Origin: Streptomyces fradiae
GTDB taxonomy: Bacteria > Actinomycetota > Actinomycetes > Streptomycetales > Streptomycetaceae
Length of the DNA: 64,000 nucleotides
NCBI RefSeq assembly: GCF_041270065.1
Contig: NZ_CP065958.1
Span: 3,782,001 to 3,846,000 of the forward strand
Direction of reading: 5' to 3'
The translations under genes were made by a program, and so were the position numbers. This document shows, piece by piece, positions 32,462 through 40,599 of the stretch (positions are counted from its first letter, which is position 1; the number at the start of each line of letters is the position of its first letter). The notes beneath the pieces were generated by a model. It was not told the origin of the DNA and did no database searches. It worked only from the letters and a program-made list of their open reading frames with translations.

Positions 32462-32910
32462 GCCGGCGTCGTACGGCCCCGGCAGCCCCGGCCGCCGCGC
32501 TCCTCGCCCTGGCCGTGTTCGGTCCGGTCGCCCTGACCGGCTGCGACGAGGCCGCGGACAAGGCGGGCGAGATCGTCTCCTCCGCCACCGCCGCAGTGGC
32601 CTCGGCCGCGCAGCAGAAGATGGACGAGGTCAAGGACGGGATCAACGCGACCGGCGACGTGAAGGCCGGGTCGACGTCCACGGACGGGGACCGCACGGTC
32701 GCCGAGATCACCGCGACCAACCCCACGGACAAGGCCGCCGACTACACGGTGATGGTCAACTTCCGTGACGCGGACGGGAACTTCCTCGACTCCGTCGTCC
32801 TCAACATCGACGGCGTGGCGCCGGGGCAGTCCAAGACCGGCACCGCCCGCAGCAACCGGACCCTCTCCGGGGCCACCCAGGCCCAGATCGCCCAGGCCCT
32901 GCGGCACTGA
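32458..32910 (+). CDS. Lipoprotein with FxLYD-like domain
   Basis: Encodes 150 residues. The signal peptide ends in the lipobox VALTGC with the lipidated cysteine at residue 29. A helical Ala/Lys stretch (30-60) is followed by a compact beta domain: DRTVAEITATNPTDKAADYT, then VNFRDADGNFLDSVVLNIDG and VAPGQSKTGTARS. That strand order is typical of the immunoglobulin-like FxLYD domain of secreted actinobacterial lipoproteins. It overlaps the DUF7144 gene by 4 nt (GTGA). It is likely anchored on the outer face of the membrane; ligand unknown. Confidence 0.8.
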   Translation: MSRRRTAPAAPAAALLALAVFGPVALTGCDEAADKAGEIVSSATAAVASAAQQKMDEVKDGINATGDVKAGSTSTDGDRTVAEITATNPTDKAADYTVMVNFRDADGNFLDSVVLNIDGVAPGQSKTGTARSNRTLSGATQAQIAQALRH

Positions 32911-32989
32911 GCGCATCGACCCGTCCTGCGTACCCGATCGGCGTCCGCCCGCCTCGCGGAGCTGGCGCCGATCGGCCACGCTGGAAGAC

Positions 32990-33226
32990 ATGGAGAACGA
33001 CGAGATCCTCGAGAACATCGGCTCTCTCGTCGAGGAGGAACGCTCCCTGCGCCAGCGCGTCGGCGGCCTCCGTGACGAGGAGCGGTCCCGGCTCGCCGAG
33101 CTGGAGGTCCAGCTCGACCAGTGCTGGGACCTGCTGCGGCAGCGCCGCGCCAAGGCCGAGTTCGGCGAGGACCCGGACACCGCCGCCGTCCGCCCGGCGG
33201 CCGAGGTCGAGGGCTACCGCAGCTGA
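32990..33226 (+). CDS. DUF2630 family protein
   Basis: Encodes 78 residues, all helical: NDEILENIGSLVEEERSLRQ, then LAELEVQLDQCWDLLRQRRA and EFGEDPDTAAVRPAAEVEGY. This is the complete DUF2630 pattern, including the LDQCWDLLRQRRA hallmark. A two-helix coiled coil is likely. Function unknown. ATG 32990 follows CACGCT by 7 nt and has no ribosome site, so it is probably leaderless. Confidence 0.9.
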   Translation: MENDEILENIGSLVEEERSLRQRVGGLRDEERSRLAELEVQLDQCWDLLRQRRAKAEFGEDPDTAAVRPAAEVEGYRS

Positions 33227-33284
33227 CCGGGCACCTGACCGGGCCGTTGCTCCACGTGGCTCGCCTCCGCCGTAACGTTTGACC

Positions 33285-35327
33285 ATGGCGAAATCGGCGC
33301 AATCGGAACGGTCAGAGCGATCGGAGCGGTCGAGGCAGTCCCCACGGCTCTCCCCGCCCGCCTGGCTGACCGCCGGTCTGCGCCCGCAGCCGACGCCCGT
33401 ACCCTGGCCGGCCGTCGGCCGCGCCTCGGTCGCGCTCGCCGCGCCGCTCGCCGCCGGACTCGCCGCGGGGCAGCCCGCGTACGGGGCGCTCGTGTCGATG
33501 GGCGCCCTGTCCGGGGTCATCGGCGACACCGCCGACGCGTACCGGATGCGGTTCTTCAACATCGCCGTACCGCAGCTCTTCGGCGCCCTCGGCGTCACCC
33601 TCGGCACCCTGGTCTTCGGCCATGGCTGGCTCGCCGTCGCCGCGCTCACGCTCGTCGCGCTGGTCTCCGGGATGATCTCGTCGATCGGCGCCGTCGCCTC
33701 CGTCTCCGGTCTGCTGCTCCTGCTCAACGCGGTGGTCGGCGCCGGTCTGCCGATGCCCGACCCGTGGTGGAAGGCGCCGCTGCTACTCGGGCTCGGCGGG
33801 GTCGTGGTCCTGGCCCTCACCCTGCTCGGCTGGCCGCTGCGCGGCGGCGCGCCGGAGCGGACGGCGGTCGCCGGGACCTACCGGGCGGTCGCCGAACTCT
33901 TCGAGGCCGCGGGCACCGACGCGTACGACGAGAAGCGGCAGGCCGTCACCGGCTCGCTCAACCAGTCCTACGACCTGGTGCTCGCCCGCCGTGCCCGGCA
34001 GCACGGCCGGGCGCCCACCCTGGTGCGGCTGCTCGCCGAGCTCAACGTGCTCATCCCGCTCCTGGAGGCCGCGCCCGCCGCCCATCTCGCGGCCCGCCGG
34101 TTCCACCGGCCGCTGCCGCCGGAGATCCCGGCCGCCGTGCACGAACTCGCCGACAGGGTCGGACGGGAGGGGCAGCGGGACCGCGCCGGCCGGCGCCCGT
34201 ACGAGCTGAAGCTGCCCGAGGCCCGCCGGCCCTCCGAGAAGGCCGTCGACACGGCGCTGCGGCACGCGGCGAGCGTCGTGCACCGGACCGAGCCGGACCC
34301 GCACAACGTGGACGACCGGCTCGGCCGCCCCGCCGCGCTGCGCGTACGGATCCGGCGCACCGCCCGCAACGTGCTGCTCTCCGGCGCCTCCTGGCGCTAC
34401 GGCCTGCGGCTCGCGCTGTGCATCGGGCTCGCGCAGGCGCTGGTGTCGCTGATCGCCGTGCCCCGCTCGTACTGGGTGGCGCTCACCGTCACGTTCGTCC
34501 TGAAGCCGGACTTCGGCTCGGTGTTCTCGCGCGCGGTGCTGCGCGCCCTCGGCACCGCGGGCGGGCTCGTCATCGCCGCGCCGCTGCTCGCCTCGGTGCC
34601 GCGCGGGTGGTGGGACGTGCCGGTGATGGTGGTGCTCGCCGCGCTGATCCCGGCCTTCTCCGCGAAGGGGTACGCCTTCCAGACCGCCGCCATCACCCCG
34701 GTCATCCTGCTCCTCTCCGACCTGCTCAACCACCAGGGCTTCGACCTCGTCCTGCCGCGGCTGTACGACTCGCTGATCGGCTGCGGCATCGCGCTGGTCG
34801 CGGGCTATCTGCTGTGGCCGGAGTCCTGGCACACCCGGGTCGCGGACCGGCTCGCGGACGCGGTCGCGGACACCGCCGCGTACGTGACCCTGGCCTTCGC
34901 CCCCGCTGCCCTCGCCGCGCCCCTGTCCGGTCAGAACGACGACCCGACCGCCCGGCACCGCGCCCGCCGCAAGCTGTACCGCGACATGTCCTCCGTACGC
35001 TCGGAGTTCCAGCGCGCGCTGACCGAACCGCCGCCCGCCGGGGACCTCGCCGCCGCGTGGTGGCCGCTCGCCATCGCCGTCGAACGGATCGTGGACGCCA
35101 CCACCGCCGCCCGGATCCGCGTCGACCACGGCGCTCCACCGCCCGAACCGGCCGAGGTGGCCGCCGTGGAGAAGCAGCTGCGGGAGCTGGCGGACGGGCT
35201 GCGCTCCAGCGACGTGCTCGTGGAGGTACGGGCCGATCTCGGCGGCGACGAGGAGGGCGTGCTCGGCCCGCTCCGGCAGGAGGTGCGCGCGGCGCGCGCC
35301 ATCTCTTCCGCGCCTCCCGCGCCGTAA
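33285..35327 (+). CDS. FUSC family (aromatic acid exporter-like) membrane protein
   Basis: Encodes 680 residues arranged as two membrane blocks, each with a cytoplasmic domain. Block 1 (about 45-185) has several helices including GALGVTLGTLVFGHGWLAVA. A soluble region (about 190-365) follows. Block 2 (about 370-520) contains the FUSC signature PRSYWVALTVTFVLKPDFGS followed by VFSRAVLRALGTAGGLVIA. The C-terminal soluble part (525-680) is helical. FUSC proteins resemble AaeB and YccS and are thought to export aromatic or fusaric-type acids. TAACGT ends 6 nt before ATG 33285, suggesting a leaderless transcript. Confidence 0.88.
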   Translation: MAKSAQSERSERSERSRQSPRLSPPAWLTAGLRPQPTPVPWPAVGRASVALAAPLAAGLAAGQPAYGALVSMGALSGVIGDTADAYRMRFFNIAVPQLFGALGVTLGTLVFGHGWLAVAALTLVALVSGMISSIGAVASVSGLLLLLNAVVGAGLPMPDPWWKAPLLLGLGGVVVLALTLLGWPLRGGAPERTAVAGTYRAVAELFEAAGTDAYDEKRQAVTGSLNQSYDLVLARRARQHGRAPTLVRLLAELNVLIPLLEAAPAAHLAARRFHRPLPPEIPAAVHELADRVGREGQRDRAGRRPYELKLPEARRPSEKAVDTALRHAASVVHRTEPDPHNVDDRLGRPAALRVRIRRTARNVLLSGASWRYGLRLALCIGLAQALVSLIAVPRSYWVALTVTFVLKPDFGSVFSRAVLRALGTAGGLVIAAPLLASVPRGWWDVPVMVVLAALIPAFSAKGYAFQTAAITPVILLLSDLLNHQGFDLVLPRLYDSLIGCGIALVAGYLLWPESWHTRVADRLADAVADTAAYVTLAFAPAALAAPLSGQNDDPTARHRARRKLYRDMSSVRSEFQRALTEPPPAGDLAAAWWPLAIAVERIVDATTAARIRVDHGAPPPEPAEVAAVEKQLRELADGLRSSDVLVEVRADLGGDEEGVLGPLRQEVRAARAISSAPPAP

Positions 35328-35589
35328 ACCCGGCCAAAGGGGCGTACGGAAGCGGTTACCGGCGGTTGCGGAACCGAACCCTCCCACCGCCGTTACCGGA
35401 ACTCACGGGTACGACTACGATGCGCTCGAATTCACCGTGATCCGCGCCCCTTTCCGGCCACGAGCGAGCTCTGGTGGCACGATCACGCCGTCCCCGCCTG
35501 CCCGTCCCCACGCCGCACCCGTCCCCACGCCGCACGCCTCCCCACGCCGTACCCCTCCCCCCGCTCCCCGCGTACCCGAGGACACCGCC

Positions 35590-37095
35590 ATGCGCACAGC
35601 TCCCGGCAGTTCCGGCAGTTCCGGCAGATCCCCCGGCCGGGGCCTGCAGCCCAACGCCCTCGGCACGTTCGACACCCTCGTGATGGCCGTGGCGGGCAGC
35701 GCCCCCGCGTACTCGCTGGCCGCGACCACCGCCGTGCTGTTCGGCGCGGTCGGCCTCGCCGGACCGGCGTCGCTGCTCTACTGCGCGATACCGATGTTCG
35801 GCATCGTCCTCGCCTACGCCCGGCTCGGCCGGATCGACGTCAACGCGGGCGCCGGATACTCCTGGGTGGGCCGCACCCTCCACCCCTTCCTCGGCTTCCT
35901 CTCCGGCTGGGCGCTCGTCCTCGCCACGACCGTGTTCATGGTCGCCGGTTCGCTGCCCGCCGGGTCCCTCACGCTCTCGCTGTTCGACGCCGGACTCGCC
36001 GACGACACCGTGCTCGCTTCGCTCGTCGGCGCCGGCTGGTTCCTGATGATGCTGCTCGTCGTCCTCGGCGGCGTCCGGCTCACCGTCCGCGCCCAACTCC
36101 TGCTCTCCGGCCTGGAACTGCTGCTCCTCGTCGTCTTCCTGCTCGCCGCCCTCGCGCACCACGGGCACGCGACCGCCTTCGACTGGTCGTGGTTCGGCCT
36201 CGACCAGTTCCGCGGGCCGTCCGGCTTCGCGGCGGGCGCGCTGATCGCCGCCTTCTACTACTGGGGCTGGGACGTCACCAGCAACCTCAGCGAGGAGACC
36301 CGGAACAGCCGGCGCACCGCCGGGCTCGCCGCGCTCGTCGGCGTCGGGGTCGTCTTCCTGCTCTTCGAGGCCTTCACCGTCGCCGTCAACGTGCTGCTGA
36401 GCGCCGACCGCATCGAGCGCGGCGGCGCCAACGTCCTCGCCGTCCTCGGACAGGAGATCTGGCCCGGCGTCGGCGGCAAGCTGCTGATCCTCGCGGTGCT
36501 CCTGTCGACCGTCGCCACCCTGGAGACCACCCTCATCCAGGTCACCCGCTCGCTGTTCGCGATGGGCCGCGACCGCACCCTGCCCGCCGCCCTCGGCACC
36601 GTCCACCGCCGCTGGAACACCCCGTGGGTGGCGATCGCCGTCGTCGGCGCCGCCGCGCTCGTGATGTTCGCGGCCGCGGCCGCCGCCGGCTCGGTCGGCC
36701 AGGTCCTCGGCGACGCGGTGCGCGCGATCGGCCTGCTCATCGCCTTCTACTACGCGCTCGCCGGCATCGCCGCCGTCGTCGCCTACAAGGGTCTGCTGCT
36801 GCGCTCCGTGAAGGAGTTCCTGCTCGGCGGGGCGTGGCCGCTGCTCGGCTCGGCGTTCATGCTGTGGGCCTTCGTCGAGTCGCTCGGCGAGCTGTCCACC
36901 ACCTCGCTGACCATCGGCCTCGGCGGCCTCGCCCTCGGTGTCGTCCCGATGCTCGTGTACTGGCGGAAGGGCAGCGCCTACTACCGGCCGGCCCGCCTCG
37001 ACGCGGCCCGCGTGCTCGCCGCGGCCGAACCCTTCGCCGCGCCGGACTCGCCGCGGGCGCGCCGGGAGGACAAGTCGCTGGCGACGGACTTCTGA
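35590..37095 (+). CDS. APC family amino acid permease
   Basis: Encodes 501 residues with 12 transmembrane helices. The N-terminus LGTFDTLVMAVAGSAPAYSL is the first-helix substrate motif of APC transporters, followed by GYSWVGRTLHPFLGFLSGW and the mid-protein FYYWGWDVTSNLSEETRNSR. It should import an amino acid or polyamine by proton symport; the substrate is not readable. ATG 35590 has GAGGA nine bases upstream. The 260 bp upstream has three imperfect ccccacgccgcac repeats (about 35509-35565) and no other gene. Not related closely to the permease at 2473. Confidence 0.88.
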   Translation: MRTAPGSSGSSGRSPGRGLQPNALGTFDTLVMAVAGSAPAYSLAATTAVLFGAVGLAGPASLLYCAIPMFGIVLAYARLGRIDVNAGAGYSWVGRTLHPFLGFLSGWALVLATTVFMVAGSLPAGSLTLSLFDAGLADDTVLASLVGAGWFLMMLLVVLGGVRLTVRAQLLLSGLELLLLVVFLLAALAHHGHATAFDWSWFGLDQFRGPSGFAAGALIAAFYYWGWDVTSNLSEETRNSRRTAGLAALVGVGVVFLLFEAFTVAVNVLLSADRIERGGANVLAVLGQEIWPGVGGKLLILAVLLSTVATLETTLIQVTRSLFAMGRDRTLPAALGTVHRRWNTPWVAIAVVGAAALVMFAAAAAAGSVGQVLGDAVRAIGLLIAFYYALAGIAAVVAYKGLLLRSVKEFLLGGAWPLLGSAFMLWAFVESLGELSTTSLTIGLGGLALGVVPMLVYWRKGSAYYRPARLDAARVLAAAEPFAAPDSPRARREDKSLATDF

Positions 37096-37238
37096 CCGCC
37101 TGTCGCCTGCGAGGTACCGGGCGGCGGCACCGGAGCCGCCCGAACGCCCTCTTCGGATACGCCGAACCCGAACCCGTGTCCGTACGCCCCCAGTTGTAGC
37201 CGAAGCCGAAGCCGAAGTCCTCGCGAGGGAGGTACCCG

Positions 37239-38261
37239 ATGGCCGCACTGCGCCGCCGTTCGGCCAGACAGGGCCGTTTCGCACCCGACTTCGACCCCGA
37301 CTTCGGCGATCGGGCGCTCACCGAGGCCCGGCAGGACATGGTGATCGGGCGCTGGCAGGGCGTACGGGACCTGCTGCGGGCCACCGGGGACGACTGGCCG
37401 CGCCGTACGCACCGGCTGCGGCTGCTCTCGCACGCCGCGGCCGGCAGCTCGACCGTCGAGGCCTGGCGGGGCGCCGAGCCGGGCAACCCGGACGCGGCGG
37501 TGCTGCGGGCGGCCACCGAGGTGGTACGGGTCTTCGACGCGGCCATCGCCGCCGGGCGGGGCAGCGTCGTCGACCGGGGCCGGATCGACGCCTCCGTCGA
37601 CGCCTGTCTGACGGCGGCGGACGCGGCCCCGGCCGATCCGATGCCGTGGGTGTCGCTGCTCTCGGTGGCACGGCTCTACGAGGGCGGGGTGCCGCGGCGC
37701 CAACTACGGCACTGGTTCGACGAGTTGCGGCGCCGCGACCCGTACAACGTCGAAGGCCACGCGCAGGTGATGCGCTACTGGTCGGCGCGCTGGCACGGCA
37801 CGCACGGCGCGATGTACGACTTCGCGCGGGACGCGGCGGGCGTCGCGCCGCCCGGTTCACCGCTGCCGATCCTGGTGCAGATCGCGCGGGTCGAGGAGTA
37901 CCGGTACGTGGTGGACGGGGCGCTCGGCCGGGGGCCGGTGCGCGGCTTCGACCAGCACTGGAAGCACGAGCTCGCCGTGACCGAGCTGCGCCGCACGTAC
38001 GCCCGCTGGATCGGCGGGCGCGAGCTGGGCATGCCGGTGGCGCCGGAGGAGGTGGCCGACCTCAACTACCTGGCACATGCCGCCTGTTACGCGGGCCAGG
38101 TGGACATGGCGCGGGCGCTGCTCACGCTGCTCGGGGCGCGGGCGGCGTGGGTGCCGTGGGTGTACACGGGGGAGCCGGAGGAGCAGTTCGTACGGTTCCG
38201 GGAGGGCGTCGGGATCGGTGCCGGCGGCAACGGCAGCGGCGCGGAGCAGGGGACGGGCTGA
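37239..38261 (+). CDS. Unrecognised cytoplasmic protein with TPR-like helices
   Basis: Encodes 340 residues, helical and Arg/Ala-rich, without signal or membrane segments. Paired helices with W and Y at regular spacing (DMVIGRWQGVRDLLRATGDD, then PMPWVSLLSVARLYEGGVPR and NYLAHAACYAGQVDMARALL) suggest a tetratricopeptide-like solenoid. Similar proteins of this length are common in streptomycetes and carry no assigned function. ATG 37239 has an excellent GGGAGG ribosome site. It is convergent with the PhoX gene; the tail ends in a Gly-rich stretch (GIGAGGNGSGAEQ). Confidence 0.75.
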   Translation: MAALRRRSARQGRFAPDFDPDFGDRALTEARQDMVIGRWQGVRDLLRATGDDWPRRTHRLRLLSHAAAGSSTVEAWRGAEPGNPDAAVLRAATEVVRVFDAAIAAGRGSVVDRGRIDASVDACLTAADAAPADPMPWVSLLSVARLYEGGVPRRQLRHWFDELRRRDPYNVEGHAQVMRYWSARWHGTHGAMYDFARDAAGVAPPGSPLPILVQIARVEEYRYVVDGALGRGPVRGFDQHWKHELAVTELRRTYARWIGGRELGMPVAPEEVADLNYLAHAACYAGQVDMARALLTLLGARAAWVPWVYTGEPEEQFVRFREGVGIGAGGNGSGAEQGTG

Positions 38262-38294
38262 CGCCCGCCCCCTCACTCGACCGGTCGGGTCTCG

Positions 38295-40382
38295 TCAGAC
38301 GCCGATGTCGCGGCCGTCGGTGCGCCACACGGCGACGACCGACGGGCGGACGATCTTTCCGGGGCCGTCGGGCCAGACGGAGGCCGGCTTCTCGACGGAG
38401 GCGCCGTCGAGCTCGCCCGGGTGCTGCACGGAGACCAGCACCCGGCGGTCCTGGACCAGCGGGCCGCAGGTCTCGGCGCCGGTCGGCACGGTCAGGAACT
38501 GCTTGAGCTCACCGCGCCGCTCGCCCTGCGTGGCGACGCCGAACAGGCCGTCGTGGGAGCCGAGCTGGTTGCCGTCGGTGGAGATCCACAGGTTGCCGTG
38601 CGGGTCGAAGGCCACGTTGTCCGGGCAGGAGATGGGGCTGACCTTCTCCTTCGGGAAGCCGGAGAAGTAGGTGGCCGGGTCGTTCGGGTCACCGGCGACC
38701 AGGAAGAGGCGCCAGGCGAAGCCGTCGGAGGCCGGGTCGTCCCAGTGCTCGGCGAGCTCCAGGATCTGGCCGTGCTTGTTGAGGTTGCGCGGGTTGGCCT
38801 CGTCGGCCGCCGCCTTGCCGGCCTTGCCGCGGTCGGAGTTGTTGGTGAGCGCGACGTACACGCGGCCGGTGCGCGGGGACGGCTCGACGTCCTCGGGGCG
38901 GTCCATCTTGGTGGCGCCGACCTTGTCACCGGCGAGCCGGGTGAAGACGTACACCTCCTCGGCGGTCATGCCGGGCACGTGCGACACGGCGCCGTCCAGG
39001 CCGGCCGTGGCCAGCGGGATCCAGGTGCCGGAACCGTCGAACTCGCCGTCGGCGGGCAGCTTGCCGGTGCCGTCGATCTCGGCGGCCGGGGAGTCGCCGG
39101 TCAGCTTGGCGACGTAGAGGGTGCCCTCGTCGAGCAGGGTGAGGTTGTGCGCGTGGGCGGCGCGCGAGCCGCCCTTCTTCATCCGCTTCGAGGAGACGAA
39201 CTTGTAGAAGTAGTCGAAGCGCTCGTCGTCGCCCATGTAGACCACCGGACGCCCGTCGGCGGTCAGGCGCGGCTGCGCGGCCTCGTGCTTGAAGCGGCCG
39301 AGCGCGGTGCGCTTGCGGGGCGTGGACTCCGGGTCGTACGGGTCGAGCTCGACGACCCAGCCGAAGCGGTGCGCCTCGTTGGGCTCCTGCGCGAGGTCGA
39401 AGCGCTTGTCGAAGCGCTCCCACTTGCGCTCGGAGGCGCCGGTGCCGATGCCGTACCGCTTGTCGGTGGCGGAGGAGGCGTGGGCGAAGTACTGGTTGAA
39501 GTTCTCCTCGCCGTGGAGGGTGGTGCCCCACGGGGTGGTGCCGCCGGCGCAGTTGTTCAGCGTGCCGAGGACGGTGCGGCCGGCCGGGTCCGCGGAGGTC
39601 TTCACCAGGGCGCCGCCCGCCGCCGGGCCGGTGAGCTCGAACCGGCTGGTGGCGGTGAGCCGCCGGTTGAGGTGGTGGCGGGTGACCGGGGTCAGCCGGC
39701 CGGTGCGGTGCTCCTCCTGCACGACGACCACGGACAGGCCGTGCGCCGCCCAGGCGATCTCGACCTGCTCGCGGGTCGGGTTCGCGGGGTCGTAGCCGCG
39801 GAACATCAGGTTCTCGTCGGTGTACTCGTGGTTGGCCACGAGGACCTGGCGGTGGTGCTCGCCGCGCAGCGGGAGCAGGGAGAGGAAGTCGTTGTTGTAG
39901 CCGAACTGGCCGGCCTGCGCCTTGGCCGTCTGCTTCTCGGAGTCGAAGGCCGGGGCGCCGCGGAGGATGGGCTCGCCCCAGCGGATGACCACGTTCTGGG
40001 AGTAGCCGGCGGGGACGGTGACCTGGTCGGCGGTGTTGGGCGCGACGGGCGCGAAGCGCAGGCCGCGGGCGCCGTCGGCCTTGGCGGCGCCGCCGTGGCC
40101 CTTGCCCTTCGCCGGCTCGTGCGCCTCGGCGGCGGGCGCGTTGCCCAGCGCGACGGCGGAGCCGGCGGCGGTGGCGACGGTCACGACGGCCGCGGCGCGC
40201 ATGAGCGAACGGCGCGAAAGCGCACCGGCTATGACATCACCGACGTACTCGTTGTCGCTGGTGTTGGGGACCTCCTGAAAACAGGCGTCACCACAGCGGT
40301 AGCGGCAGGTCAGGGCGGAACGGCCGCCTCCGTGGGCGTGGTTGCTCAGCAGCGGCAGCAGTTTGCGCACGTCGTCCTCCAT
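38295..40382 (-). CDS. PhoX family secreted alkaline phosphatase
   Basis: Encodes 695 residues. A Tat signal is present (SRRSLMRAA at 57-65 followed by a hydrophobic run), after an unusually long 56-residue cytoplasmic leader typical of streptomycete PhoX. The catalytic beta-propeller shows LVANHEYTDENLMF, NNCAGGTTPWGTTLHGEENF and DRPEDVEPSPRTGRVYVAL, where the acidic and Cys/Glu residues bind the Fe3+-Ca2+ cofactor. The enzyme releases phosphate from phosphoesters outside the cell under starvation. A PHO box lies about 55 nt upstream, so PhoP control is expected. ATG 40382 is the start. Confidence 0.92.
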   Translation of the reverse strand: MEDDVRKLLPLLSNHAHGGGRSALTCRYRCGDACFQEVPNTSDNEYVGDVIAGALSRRSLMRAAAVVTVATAAGSAVALGNAPAAEAHEPAKGKGHGGAAKADGARGLRFAPVAPNTADQVTVPAGYSQNVVIRWGEPILRGAPAFDSEKQTAKAQAGQFGYNNDFLSLLPLRGEHHRQVLVANHEYTDENLMFRGYDPANPTREQVEIAWAAHGLSVVVVQEEHRTGRLTPVTRHHLNRRLTATSRFELTGPAAGGALVKTSADPAGRTVLGTLNNCAGGTTPWGTTLHGEENFNQYFAHASSATDKRYGIGTGASERKWERFDKRFDLAQEPNEAHRFGWVVELDPYDPESTPRKRTALGRFKHEAAQPRLTADGRPVVYMGDDERFDYFYKFVSSKRMKKGGSRAAHAHNLTLLDEGTLYVAKLTGDSPAAEIDGTGKLPADGEFDGSGTWIPLATAGLDGAVSHVPGMTAEEVYVFTRLAGDKVGATKMDRPEDVEPSPRTGRVYVALTNNSDRGKAGKAAADEANPRNLNKHGQILELAEHWDDPASDGFAWRLFLVAGDPNDPATYFSGFPKEKVSPISCPDNVAFDPHGNLWISTDGNQLGSHDGLFGVATQGERRGELKQFLTVPTGAETCGPLVQDRRVLVSVQHPGELDGASVEKPASVWPDGPGKIVRPSVVAVWRTDGRDIGV

Positions 40383-40436
40383 GATTGGGCGCGGTCCGCC
40401 GTGACGTTAGGTGCGCCCGCCTGCACGATGACGGCG

Positions 40437-40458
40437 GCAGAGTGAACGCGCGATGAAT
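40437..40458 (-). promoter_or_regulatory. PHO box (PhoP binding site) upstream of the phoX gene
   Basis: On the minus strand two 11-nt direct repeat units, attcatcgcgc and gttcactctgc, stand back to back. The g/aTTCA cores are exactly 11 nt apart (plus 40442-40447 and 40453-40458), as in Streptomyces PHO boxes built on gttcacc. Its position relative to the start fits activation by PhoP. Confidence 0.7.
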
Positions 40459-40599
40459 CTGCGGCAACCGCGGGCGCCCGGGTCGTAGGGGCCGGGGAGG
40501 GCGGCCGCTAACCTTACGTGTCCGCCCTGGCCAGGAATCGCCGTTCCGCCGGGGACATAGGACGCATACCGCACCCAACTCATGTGAAGGGGTTCGCCC

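Noticed and set aside
38421-40445. A 674-codon plus-strand frame opposite the PhoX gene
   Set aside because: Antisense to a complete PhoX with Tat signal; Gly/Val/Leu/Arg-rich shadow text.
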